This document shows, piece after piece, positions 1 to 6,069 of a DNA stretch of 15,000 bases. Made by a program: the position numbers and the translations under genes. The notes beneath the pieces were generated by a model, which was not told the DNA's origin, did not search any database, and was given only the letters and a program-made list of their open reading frames with translations. This DNA comes from CAYPQL01 sp964412905 (lineage in GTDB: Bacteria > Patescibacteriota > Minisyncoccia > JAHIHE01 > JAGLIN01): contig CAYPQL010000034.1 in assembly GCA_964412905.1 (NCBI GenBank), positions 1-15,000 of the forward strand. Direction: 5' to 3'. Each line of letters opens with the position of its first letter. The stretch's first letter is position 1.

Positions 1-235
1 CGTCAGCGCGGGCAATAAAGGAAAAGACGGCGCAAAAACAAAAAATAAGGGTAAGCAAATAGTGAACAAATTAAAAGTATTTAAAAATGTAATTTATAGC
101 ATAGATTTTATCTTTAATAAAAAAGGAAATCCGTATGTTTTAGAAATCAATTCTCCGCCCAGCTTTCATCTTGAAGACGAAAAATTATTGAAGCTATATT
201 ATAAAGAAATTATTAAGCTTTTAAATAATATTTAG
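1..235 (+). CDS. ATP-grasp ligase, C-terminal fragment (5' end outside window)
   Basis: An open frame enters from the left edge (first full codon at base 2) and ends at TAG 233-235, giving the last 77 residues. The visible part holds the end of a RimK-like ATP-grasp fold: a strand reading YSIDFIF followed by YVLEINSPPSF. The Glu and Asn of LEINSPP are the usual Mg-ATP ligands of the family. The enzyme class couples ATP hydrolysis to amide-bond formation between a carboxylate and an amine, in the cytoplasm. The substrate cannot be told from this end. The fragment differs clearly from the two following ATP-grasp genes, which are paralogues of each other, so it is a third, more distant member. 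Only 3 bases separate it from the next gene, suggesting co-transcription. Confidence 0.8.
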   Translation, partial: VSAGNKGKDGAKTKNKGKQIVNKLKVFKNVIYSIDFIFNKKGNPYVLEINSPPSFHLEDEKLLKLYYKEIIKLLNNI

Positions 236-238
236 TAT

Positions 239-1258
239 ATGGGAAAATATGTCATTGAAAATATAGATATTGTGTTGATATTCGAAGAAGCAAAGAAAAG
301 AGGAATAAAAGTGAAGCATATTAACAATTACCAAAATAAAGAAGCTTTTTTGGAATTGTCATATAAAAAACACTTTGAATATTTTGTTGGCGAAAAAAGT
401 TCCAAGACTTCTTCCGTGGCAAGTTATGCCGTAGAAAATAAAGCGGTAGCAAGAAGTTTATTGTACAGAGAAAAAATAAGCGTTTCAAAAGGTAAACTTT
501 TTGAAAAAGATAATATAAAGGCTGTATATAAATTTATAAAAAAAATAGGTTATCCTATAGTGGTCAAAAAAAATAATGGTGCTCACGGAGATTTAGTTTT
601 TCTTGGTATAAAAAATAAAAAAACATGTGACAATGCCATTGAGAAGGTGCTAAAAAAAAACGATTATGTTTTAGTAGAAAAGGAATTTGACGGAAAAGAA
701 TATAGACTCATAGCGACCAGAAATAAACTAATTGCCGCAACCAACAGAATCCCTGCGAATATTGCAGGGGACGGTGTTCACAATATAAAAGAATTGATAG
801 TTTTAAAAAATGAAGATCTGAGGAGAGGAGATGGGGGGCAAAAACCATTAACAAAAATAAAAATTGATGATGATATAAAACAAAATTTGCTTAAACAAAA
901 TATAGATTTAAATTTTGTTCCACTAAAAGGGAAAATTATATATTTGAGAAAAAATTCCAATCTTTCAACTGGCGGAGACAGCGTAGATATTACCGATCGA
1001 ATCCATCCAGCTTTTAAAAAAATTGCAGTCAAAGCAATCAGAGCGATTCCAGGACTTGCTTATGCGGGAATTGATTTGATGACAAACAGAGACATTTCAA
1101 AAAAACCAACAAAGAGCAGTTATATAATAATTGAGTTAAATTCATCTCCCGGATTTCGTATGCACCATTTCCCTTACAAAGGAAAATCGCAGAATGTCGC
1201 CAAGGAAATAATGGATATTTTATTTCCGGAAACGAAGAATAAATATTTTAAGAAATAA
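239..1258 (+). CDS. Stand-alone ATP-grasp ligase, CphA/GshF-like
   Basis: A 339-residue cytoplasmic ligase. ATP-grasp signatures run in order: the nucleotide-binding strand VVKKNNGAHG (108-117), VEKEFDGKEYRL (146-157), the substrate-loop motif LRKNSNLSTGGDSVDITD (236-253), AGIDL with a metal-binding Asp near 279, and IIIELNSSPG (296-305) with the catalytic Glu and Asn. The NLSTGG loop is typical of the first ATP-grasp domain of cyanophycin synthetase and of the C-terminal domain of the bifunctional glutathione synthase GshF. Those enzymes add an amino acid to a peptide carboxylate; here the domain stands alone, with no Mur-ligase-like or glutamate-cysteine ligase partner. The ATG at 239 lies 3 bases after the previous stop and has no Shine-Dalgarno sequence. 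The acceptor and donor are unknown. The family call is strong; any exact reaction would be inference. Confidence 0.85.
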   Translation: MGKYVIENIDIVLIFEEAKKRGIKVKHINNYQNKEAFLELSYKKHFEYFVGEKSSKTSSVASYAVENKAVARSLLYREKISVSKGKLFEKDNIKAVYKFIKKIGYPIVVKKNNGAHGDLVFLGIKNKKTCDNAIEKVLKKNDYVLVEKEFDGKEYRLIATRNKLIAATNRIPANIAGDGVHNIKELIVLKNEDLRRGDGGQKPLTKIKIDDDIKQNLLKQNIDLNFVPLKGKIIYLRKNSNLSTGGDSVDITDRIHPAFKKIAVKAIRAIPGLAYAGIDLMTNRDISKKPTKSSYIIIELNSSPGFRMHHFPYKGKSQNVAKEIMDILFPETKNKYFKK

Positions 1259-1285
1259 GATATTAAATATTAGTTGAATAGATTT

Positions 1286-2317
1286 ATGAATGAAAATATT
1301 AACAAAAGCATAAAACAGTTAAGCACTTTGCTTATTGCCAATGAAGCTTTGAAAAGAGGAGTAAAAATAAAATATATTAACGACTATCAAAAAAAGGAAG
1401 CTTTTTTGGAATTGTCATATAAAAATCATTATGAATATCTTGTTGGGCAGAAAAGTTCAAAAACTTCTTCTACGGCAGATTTTGCGGTTAACAATAAAGC
1501 TTTGACGAAAAGCCTTCTTTCTATAGTAAAAATAAATATTGCTAAAGGAAAATTGTTTAACAAAAATAATGATATCGCTGATATTTATAAGTATATGGAG
1601 AAAATAGGATATCCTGTTGTAATTAAGAAAAATAATGGAGCGCACGGAAATTTAGTTTTTATTGGAATGAATAATAAAAAAATGCGCGAGGAAGCGATAA
1701 AGAAAGTTTTTAAAGAAAACGAAGAAGTTTTGATCGAGAAAGAATTCAAAGGAAAGGAATATAGATTTACGGCTAGCGGGGAAAAAGTTCTAGCCGTGAT
1801 GTATAGAGAGCCGGCGAATGTTGTCGGAGATGGAATTCATACTGTTGAAGAATTAATTAAAATAAAAAACAAAGATCCGAGGCGCGGAGATGGCTATGAA
1901 AAAGTTTTGTGTAAAATAAAAATTGATAAAACCATAAAGCATAATTTAGCGGAGCAAAAATTAGACTTAGATAGCGTGGTTCCAAAAGACCGAAAAGTTT
2001 ATTTAAGAAAAAACTCAAATCTTTCAACGGGCGGAGACAGCATAGATCTTACGGACGAGACGCATATGGAGTTCAAAAAAATAGCCGTAAAAGCTGTAAA
2101 CGCAATTCCCGGACTTGCCTATGGAGGAGTGGACTTAATGAGCAATATTGATATTTCAAAAAAGCCGAAAAAAAATAACTATATAATTTTAGAGATCAAT
2201 TCATCTCCGGGCATATCTATGCACTATGATCCCATTGAAGGAAAGACCAGAGATGTGGCAAAAGATATAATTGACCTGCTTTTTCCAGAAACGAAGGGGA
2301 AATATGTTGAGAAATAA
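1286..2317 (+). CDS. Stand-alone ATP-grasp ligase, paralogue of the preceding gene
   Basis: About 343 residues, alignable end to end with the gene before it; more than half the residues are identical by eye, so this is a tandem duplication. Counted from the ATG it keeps every ATP-grasp element: VVIKKNNGAHG (111-121), IEKEFKGKEYRF (150-161), YLRKNSNLSTGGDSIDLTD (239-257), GGVDL (280-284) and IILEINSSPG (300-309). A stretch near bases 1399-1427 matches the paralogue (345-373) base for base, so the copies have not diverged fully. I start at ATG 1286; an in-frame TTG at 1274 would add MNRF. Neither has a Shine-Dalgarno sequence. The 27-base gap after the previous gene fits one operon. Divergence lies mainly in the N-terminus and around residues 166-178, so the two copies may differ in substrate; this is inference. 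Confidence 0.85.
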   Translation: MNENINKSIKQLSTLLIANEALKRGVKIKYINDYQKKEAFLELSYKNHYEYLVGQKSSKTSSTADFAVNNKALTKSLLSIVKINIAKGKLFNKNNDIADIYKYMEKIGYPVVIKKNNGAHGNLVFIGMNNKKMREEAIKKVFKENEEVLIEKEFKGKEYRFTASGEKVLAVMYREPANVVGDGIHTVEELIKIKNKDPRRGDGYEKVLCKIKIDKTIKHNLAEQKLDLDSVVPKDRKVYLRKNSNLSTGGDSIDLTDETHMEFKKIAVKAVNAIPGLAYGGVDLMSNIDISKKPKKNNYIILEINSSPGISMHYDPIEGKTRDVAKDIIDLLFPETKGKYVEK

Positions 2318-2361
2318 TCGCAACCATACTTTACAAATAAATCTTATAAAAAACAATCTCA

Positions 2362-2378
2362 AAACATTTAAAATGTTT
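2362..2378. promoter_or_regulatory. Possible operator: 7-bp inverted repeat upstream of the AbiE promoter
   Basis: AAACATT and AATGTTT are separated by 3 bases and lie immediately upstream of the -35 box at 2382. AbiEi antitoxins are known to repress their own operon by binding inverted repeats at the promoter. Position and symmetry fit such a site, but the sequence is AT-rich and there is only one copy, so this is tentative. Confidence 0.35.
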
Positions 2379-2381
2379 ATC

Positions 2382-2410
2382 TTGACCAAATCGCACCGTT
2401 ATGTTATCCT
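2382..2410 (+). promoter_or_regulatory. Sigma70-type extended -10 promoter for the AbiE operon, probably leaderless
   Basis: TTGACC at 2382-2387, a 17-base spacer, then TATCCT at 2405-2410 preceded by TG at 2402-2403 (extended -10). The ATG of the antitoxin is at 2417, only 6 bases after the -10 box. Transcription starting at the usual distance would begin at or within a base or two of the ATG, giving an mRNA with essentially no leader. No ribosome-binding site exists upstream, which agrees with this. Confidence 0.65.
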
Positions 2411-2416
2411 GTACAT

Positions 2417-3019
2417 ATGAGTACGGAAAAAAATATTGTAAAATTAAATAAAAACTTGCCAAAAGGGGATAGATTCGCGCAAATAGCGAGGATTGGAGAG
2501 GTGGTGTTTCATACTAAAGATTTGGCGAGTTTGTGGCAGGTAAAAGATCCAAATACGCTTTATACGGCGATTAAAAGATATATAAAAAGAGGATCTCTTT
2601 TTAGAATTTACAAAGGGTTTTATTCAATCAAGCCGATTGAACAAATTAATCCTTTGCTTTTGGGAGTGAAAGCTCTGCACCAATTTGCTTATGTAAGCGC
2701 GGAAACCGTATTATTTAATGCCGGCATAATCCAGCAGAATATCAGCGCAATCACTTTGATTAGTTCCATGTCAAAAAAGTTTTCAATCGGAGGCAGTCGG
2801 TATATTTCCAGAAAATTAAATGATAAATATTTATTCAATCCTGCCGGCGTTTTTGAAAAAGACGGAATAAAAACGGCAAGCGCGGAAAGAGCGATTGCCG
2901 ATTTATTGTATTTTAATCCCAAAGCTCATTTTGACGCGGAGAAATTAATAAACTGGAAAAAAGTTAAAAAGTTGCAAAAGGAAATCGGCTATCCTTTGAT
3001 AGCGGAGAGGTATAAATAA
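2417..3019 (+). CDS. AbiEi-family antitoxin of a type IV toxin-antitoxin system
   Basis: A 200-residue cytoplasmic protein. Residues 20-71 form a winged helix-turn-helix of the kind that opens AbiEi antitoxins: VFHTKDLASLWQVKDP, then TLYTAIKRYIKRGSLFRIYKGFYSI. The C-terminal half (about 80-200) carries the family hallmark SAERAIADLLYF (155-166). In characterised AbiE systems this protein counteracts the toxin without forming a tight complex and represses its own promoter through the N-terminal domain. The toxin gene follows on the same strand but, unlike the usual tight or overlapping arrangement, begins 150 bases later beyond an inverted-repeat element. The ATG start is fixed by the promoter just upstream. 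The gene is full length for the family and looks intact. The family call is solid; action in this organism is inferred. Confidence 0.85.
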   Translation: MSTEKNIVKLNKNLPKGDRFAQIARIGEVVFHTKDLASLWQVKDPNTLYTAIKRYIKRGSLFRIYKGFYSIKPIEQINPLLLGVKALHQFAYVSAETVLFNAGIIQQNISAITLISSMSKKFSIGGSRYISRKLNDKYLFNPAGVFEKDGIKTASAERAIADLLYFNPKAHFDAEKLINWKKVKKLQKEIGYPLIAERYK

Positions 3020-3040
3020 GCTTGAATCATAAAATAATTT

Positions 3041-3150
3041 TGTCATTCTGAATTTATTCTAGAATCTATTTCGTGATAGGCTTTATTATTGTTTATTTCA
3101 CAAGTATAGATGTGGCAGATAAAAGATCCTGAAATAAATTCAGGATGACA
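3041..3150. repeat. 110-bp TGTCATTC-type inverted-repeat element (MITE/REP-like)
   Basis: The left end (3041-3067) and the reverse complement of the right end (3124-3150) match at 23 of 27 positions; both termini read TGTCAT going inward. The termini contain the motif ctgaaataaattcag (3129-3143), whose exact reverse complement recurs at 6151-6165. The element has no coding capacity and sits between antitoxin and toxin genes. Similar short TGTCATTC-ended palindromic repeats are common in the spacers of several bacterial groups. A non-autonomous mobile or REP-like element is the likely identity. The paired ends could fold into a long hairpin in RNA and reduce read-through into the toxin gene. 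Confidence 0.6.
3090..3129 (+). pseudogene. Short AbiEi-like relic inside the inverted-repeat element
   Basis: Bases 3111-3129 match 2532-2550 of the antitoxin gene at 18 of 19 positions. Read from 3110 they translate as MWQIKDP, against LWQVKDP in the antitoxin wing-helix region. Looser similarity extends upstream (ttatttcacaag against the antitoxin's ttcatactaaag), with a gap needed. It may be a vestige of a second antitoxin copy. It is too short to be certain, and its right end overlaps the terminal repeat. Confidence 0.3.
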
Positions 3151-3169
3151 GTTTTTAAATTTAACAAAA

Positions 3170-3925
3170 ATGATTTTACCAAATCCAAAAGATGCAATTC
3201 ACAAGGCGTGGCTCTACCGTCTTCTTTCGGCGATTTATGATAATCAAAAATTATCGAGCGTTCTGTATTTTAAAGGCGGAACTTGCGCGGCGATGCTTGG
3301 ATTTTTAGATAGATTTTCTGTTGACCTTGATTTTGATTATCTTGGAAAAGAGGAAGAATTAAAGAATACAAGAAAAGAGTTGGAGGGCGTATTTTCAAAA
3401 TTGGATTTATCCATCAAAGACAAAAGCAGCAAAGTCCCGCAATATTTCTTAAAATATAATTCCAACCAAGATCAGAGAAATACAATTAAAATAGACATAA
3501 CTTTTCCACCGCCTAAAGCCAATATCTATCAAGCTTATAAATTTAATGAAATTGACAGGATTATTATGTCTCAAACAGTTGAGACTATGTTTGCCAACAA
3601 GTTAGTCGCCATGATTGAACGCTTTGAGAAAAATGGTTCTATCGCCGGAAGAGATTTATATGACATCCATTATTTTTTTATGCAAGGATTTAGATATAAT
3701 GAAAAAGTGATTATTGAAAGGAGAAAAGTTTCTCTAGATTATTTTTTTAAAGAATTGATAAACTTTATTGAAGAAAAAGTTAATCAAACTATCATAAATC
3801 AAGATTTGAATTTTCTGCTTTCTCCCGATAAGTTTCAAAAAATCAGGAAGATATTAAAACGGGAAACATTGATTTTTTTGCGTGATGAATTAAAAAGGAT
3901 TGAAAAGAGGGAGTTTAATTTGTAA
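3170..3925 (+). CDS. AbiEii/AbiGii-family nucleotidyltransferase toxin
   Basis: A 251-residue protein with the nucleotidyltransferase core of the AbiEii/AbiGii toxins. FKGGTCAAMLGF (34-45) is the glycine-rich nucleotide-binding turn, and SVDLDFDYL (50-58) supplies the metal-binding D-x-D (Asp52, Asp54). A later conserved block ends in the motif RDLYDIHYF (161-169). Members of this family transfer nucleotides; related toxins modify tRNA or bind GTP and stop growth, and the upstream AbiEi relieves this. It is the usual partner of the preceding antitoxin. The catalytic residues are present and the frame is open throughout, so the toxin looks functional. ATG 3170 is 19 bases after the inverted-repeat element, with no clear promoter or ribosome site of its own. 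It probably depends on read-through from the antitoxin promoter. Confidence 0.85.
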   Translation: MILPNPKDAIHKAWLYRLLSAIYDNQKLSSVLYFKGGTCAAMLGFLDRFSVDLDFDYLGKEEELKNTRKELEGVFSKLDLSIKDKSSKVPQYFLKYNSNQDQRNTIKIDITFPPPKANIYQAYKFNEIDRIIMSQTVETMFANKLVAMIERFEKNGSIAGRDLYDIHYFFMQGFRYNEKVIIERRKVSLDYFFKELINFIEEKVNQTIINQDLNFLLSPDKFQKIRKILKRETLIFLRDELKRIEKREFNL

Positions 3926-3927
3926 AT

Positions 3928-4044
3928 ATGAAAACATTTTTTCACAATCTCAAAAAGCAATATCTTGTTGTTTTTTTGATGTCCGTGTGCGTTGTGTTTT
4001 CGGGAAGCCTGATCGCGCCGATTGAGCAGAGGTTTATTATATAA
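3928..4044 (+). CDS. 38-residue one-helix ORF, possible MFS N-terminal relic
   Basis: ATG 3928 begins 2 bases after the toxin stop; the ORF ends at TAA 4042-4044. The peptide has a basic start (MKTFFHNLKKQ), then one hydrophobic helix from about residue 12 to 30, and ends IEQRFII. A basic N-terminus followed by such a helix resembles the opening of an MFS transporter. It is in frame with the next MFS gene but separated by the stop, and that gene has its own first helix. I read it as the leftover start of a neighbouring transporter copy, or a small membrane peptide. No function can be assigned. Confidence 0.35.
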   Translation: MKTFFHNLKKQYLVVFLMSVCVVFSGSLIAPIEQRFII

Positions 4045-4053
4045 ATATATTCT

Positions 4054-4329
4054 ATGGACTCAAATCACAAGGAAATAAAACTTTTTTATACAAGTTTTAG
4101 CATATACAATTTTGCAACTTCAATGGTGCAGATTTTTATTCCGCTTTATTTTTTTAGCAGGGGATTTTCTCTGTCGCAGATTTTGATATTTTTTGCAATC
4201 TCGCAAGTGGGCAGAGCGCTTTTTCTTCCTTTGGGAGCGCATCTTTCCAGCGCTTTTGGGGCGAAAAAAATTATAAGCGTGTCTTTTATTCTGACTACGC
4301 TGTTTTTATATATTCTTATCCAGAGTTGA
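4054..4329 (+). pseudogene. MFS transporter, segment 1 of 3 (helices 1-3), frameshifted
   Basis: This is the N-terminal 91 residues of a major facilitator superfamily transporter whose full span is 4054-5178 (about 375 residues when the three segments are joined, normal for a 12-helix MFS). Helices lie near residues 10-33, 38-62 and 71-89. The loop between helices 2 and 3 reads GAHLSSAFGAKK, a degenerate form of MFS motif A. The frame ends at TGA 4327-4329, but homology resumes at once in the +1 frame (RVEDFSSMFYLS from 4322). A single extra base near 4315-4330 therefore explains the break. Substrate is unknown. It could be a real pseudogene or an assembly error. Confidence 0.7.
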
Positions 4330-4342
4330 AGATTTTTCTTCC

Positions 4343-4870
4343 ATGTTCTATCTTAGCGCAATAATTTTTGGCGCAATACAAGCTCTTTTGTGGCTTCCTT
4401 TTTTGATTCATCTCTCAAAAATTTCTCCAAATGAAAAGAAAGGAAGAATTTTTAGCAAATTAAATATGTATTCAGCGGTTGCCAATGCTTCTGGCCCTAT
4501 TCTAGGAGGGTTTATTATTAGTTTTTATGGATTTGAATATGTTTTTTATCTGGTTATTGGAATAGTTCTTTTTGCTATTTATTTTCTTTCTTTGACTCCC
4601 GAAGTTTCCAAAATAAGAAAAGTTAATTTCAAGCTGATAAATATAAAAAAAGTTTATCCCGATCTTATCGCCAATGGAGCTTTTAATTTTCAGGTTTATT
4701 TGGCAAATACATTATGGCCTATTTTTATTTTCTTGATTCTTCCGCAGTATAATACCATAGGATTTATTCAGACAGTGTCAGTGTTTTTGTCGCTGATCGC
4801 TCTTCACTATTCTGGCAAATGGACAGATAAGTTTAATAGAAAAAAGTGTTGTTCTTCGGTAGCATATTAA
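4343..4870 (+). pseudogene. MFS transporter, segment 2 of 3 (helices 4-8), frameshifted
   Basis: The central part of the same transporter, in the +1 frame relative to segment 1. The first in-frame ATG is 4343, but coding similarity begins at about 4322. It holds helix 4 (IIFGAIQALLWLPFLIHL), helices 5 and 6 around a GPILGGFIISFYG stretch, the cytoplasmic mid-loop, and helices 7 and 8. It leaves the correct frame after SGKWTDKFNRKK, at a run of six A (4840-4845). Adding one A restores the reading into segment 3. A one-base loss in a homopolymer is typical of polymerase slippage or sequencing error. Translation of this segment alone would not give a working carrier. Confidence 0.7.
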
Positions 4871-5178
4871 ATAGCTCCATGGGATTTTTGCGCATCTTTG
4901 CTAATTCTTTTTCAAGCATATTTTTCTTTAATGCCTCTTCAATTTTTTCTGGCACGCTTCAAGGAGTTTCATGGAATGTGAAACTGCAAGAGCATATGGA
5001 AAAAGAACCGCGCATAGAATACACAACAATTTTTGAAATAGGCGGAGCGCTCATCACTTTTGCCGGACTTTTGATATTCATGTTTGCCATACAATCTGTT
5101 CCGCTAAAAGACGCTTTGATTTATGGAATAATTATAAGTTCCGTGTCGGGACTTTTTGTGAATTTGATTAGGAAATAA
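4846..5178 (+). pseudogene. MFS transporter, segment 3 of 3 (helices 9-12)
   Basis: The C-terminal 110 residues of the transporter, back in the same frame as segment 1. The first codon available is GTG 4846, directly at the A6 run where the frame breaks. It contains four hydrophobic segments (helices 9-12), including SIFSGTLQGVSWNVKLQEHM in the helix 10 region and GALITFAGLLIFMF as helix 11, and ends at TAA 5176-5178. Residue usage and helix spacing remain those of a conserved membrane protein with no internal stops. The inactivation, if real, is therefore recent. Confidence 0.7.
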
Positions 5179-5195
5179 TTTTTAACTGTAAAAAT

Positions 5196-5840
5196 ATGTT
5201 TGAAGGAGAATATCCAATAATAATAAAACAGGAATCAGATTCTGTTGTAAAACCTGAAGAAAAAGAAAAAACAAGAGAAGAGCTTTTGGAAGTTTTTAAA
5301 AATTCTTTGAGGGAATATGGAGTTGAGGGCGCGGAAGTCAGATTAGAGGGAAATAAGCTTATTATAGAACAAAAATGCGGAGAGGGCATTCGCGGACTTG
5401 GCTATGATAAAGTTAAGAATAATTTTTGGCTGTGTCTTGATCAAAAAAATCCCGAAGAATCTGTTAAAGAAAACCAAAGACGGAATGCCAATACGATTTT
5501 AGATTTGGAAAAGAAATTTCCGGGAGTAAATTTGGAAAAAACCGAAGAAGGAAGAGTAAAAATAGAAATAGACGCTAGCCATTCCGTAGCTGCCCTAGCT
5601 GTTCTTATGAACAAAGAAAAAGATGTTTATCTTTCTGGTGGATTTAATGGTTGGAAAGTGGAAAATCCGCTTGAGCTCAATGAAGAAACAGGAAAATTGG
5701 AAGGAGAATTATCGTGGGACGGAAAGCCGGTTGATTGCAAGATTGCCATTGCTGATATTTATATCAACTGGGAAGACGGGGGATGGAAAAACGGAGCGGA
5801 TCAAAAAATGGAAACGAGACTAAAATTAGAATCAAAATAA
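5196..5840 (+). CDS. Protein with a C-terminal CBM48/AMPK-beta-like glycogen-binding module
   Basis: A 214-residue soluble protein without signal peptide or membrane segment. Residues 1-60 are charged and partly helical and give no family match. Residues 61-140 are also unassigned. Residues about 142-212 look like an early-set carbohydrate-binding module: DVYLSGGFNGWKVENPLELN followed by EETGKLEGELSWDGKP and YINWEDGGWKNGAD. The xxGxFNGW start with following aromatic residues is characteristic of CBM48 and of the glycogen-binding domain of AMPK-beta, which bind alpha-1,4-glucans. The next gene is a glycogen synthase fusion, which supports a role at an intracellular glucan. There is no catalytic signature, so an adaptor or regulator is more likely than an enzyme. 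It begins 17 bases after the broken MFS gene. The module call is moderately sure; the N-terminal function is unknown. Confidence 0.6.
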   Translation: MFEGEYPIIIKQESDSVVKPEEKEKTREELLEVFKNSLREYGVEGAEVRLEGNKLIIEQKCGEGIRGLGYDKVKNNFWLCLDQKNPEESVKENQRRNANTILDLEKKFPGVNLEKTEEGRVKIEIDASHSVAALAVLMNKEKDVYLSGGFNGWKVENPLELNEETGKLEGELSWDGKPVDCKIAIADIYINWEDGGWKNGADQKMETRLKLESK

Positions 5841-5874
5841 TAAAATAATCTAAATAATAATCGGAGACGAGAAA

Positions 5875-5904
5875 TTGGAATTTGATTATTGGATTTGGAA
5901 TTTG
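5875..5904. repeat. Direct repeat of TTGGAATTTG
   Basis: TTGGAATTTG occurs at 5875-5884 and again at 5895-5904, with a related ATTGGA between them. It lies in the non-coding spacer after the glucan-binding gene and looks like low-complexity spacer sequence of no evident function. Confidence 0.4.
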
Positions 5905-5957
5905 TTTGGTTATTGTATCTTGTTATCTTTATTTCCGGCAAGATTTTATGACTTTTA

Positions 5958-5989
5958 ACTTTACAAACTTTACAAACTTTACAAACTTT
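5958..5989. repeat. 9-bp tandem repeat, about 3.5 copies of ACTTTACAA
   Basis: Units start at 5958, 5967 and 5976, with a partial fourth from 5985 (ACTTT). The copies are identical. The core AACTTTA is shared with the twin palindromes after the synthase gene at 8690-8731, so both may come from one family of spacer repeats. The units are contiguous without unique spacers, so this is not a CRISPR array. Confidence 0.7.
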
Positions 5990-6007
5990 CAACTCATCCG
6001 CTGCTGT

Positions 6008-6035
6008 TTAACAATTTCGGTATTTAAGCTATAAT
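6008..6035 (+). promoter_or_regulatory. Sigma70-type promoter upstream of the synthase-kinase fusion
   Basis: TTAACA at 6008-6013, a 16-base spacer, and a perfect TATAAT at 6030-6035. Predicted transcription starts near 6041-6043, leaving a leader of about 175 bases before ATG 6219. That is long for this compact window and contains several inverted repeats. Confidence 0.55.
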
Positions 6036-6037
6036 GT

Positions 6038-6068
6038 AATCAGGCGGGAAATTCGTCTGATTATTTTT
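6038..6068 (+). terminator. GC-containing hairpin with T-run: terminator, attenuator or operator
   Basis: AATCAGGCG (6038-6046) pairs with CGTCTGATT (6054-6062) over 9 bp, one of them G-U, with a 7-base loop, and is followed by ATTTTT (6063-6068). The shape is that of a rho-independent terminator. It could end transcripts of the upstream glucan-binding gene. Because it also overlaps the predicted start site of the downstream promoter, it could equally be an operator. The sequence cannot decide between these. Confidence 0.45.
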
Positions 6069-6069
6069 G

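Noticed and set aside
778..1032. Minus-strand ORFs opposite the ATP-grasp, glgA and mod genes
   Set aside because: They lie fully opposite strongly supported genes, are rich in Phe, Ile and Ser as expected for AT-rich antisense, and match no family.
4322..4354. TGA recoding as an explanation for the MFS break
   Set aside because: Reading through TGA 4327 meets another stop (TAG near 4352) and loses the MFS sequence; the homology continues in a different frame, so this is a frameshift.
5958..5989. CRISPR-like array
   Set aside because: Units of 9 bp are contiguous with no spacers and there are no cas genes.
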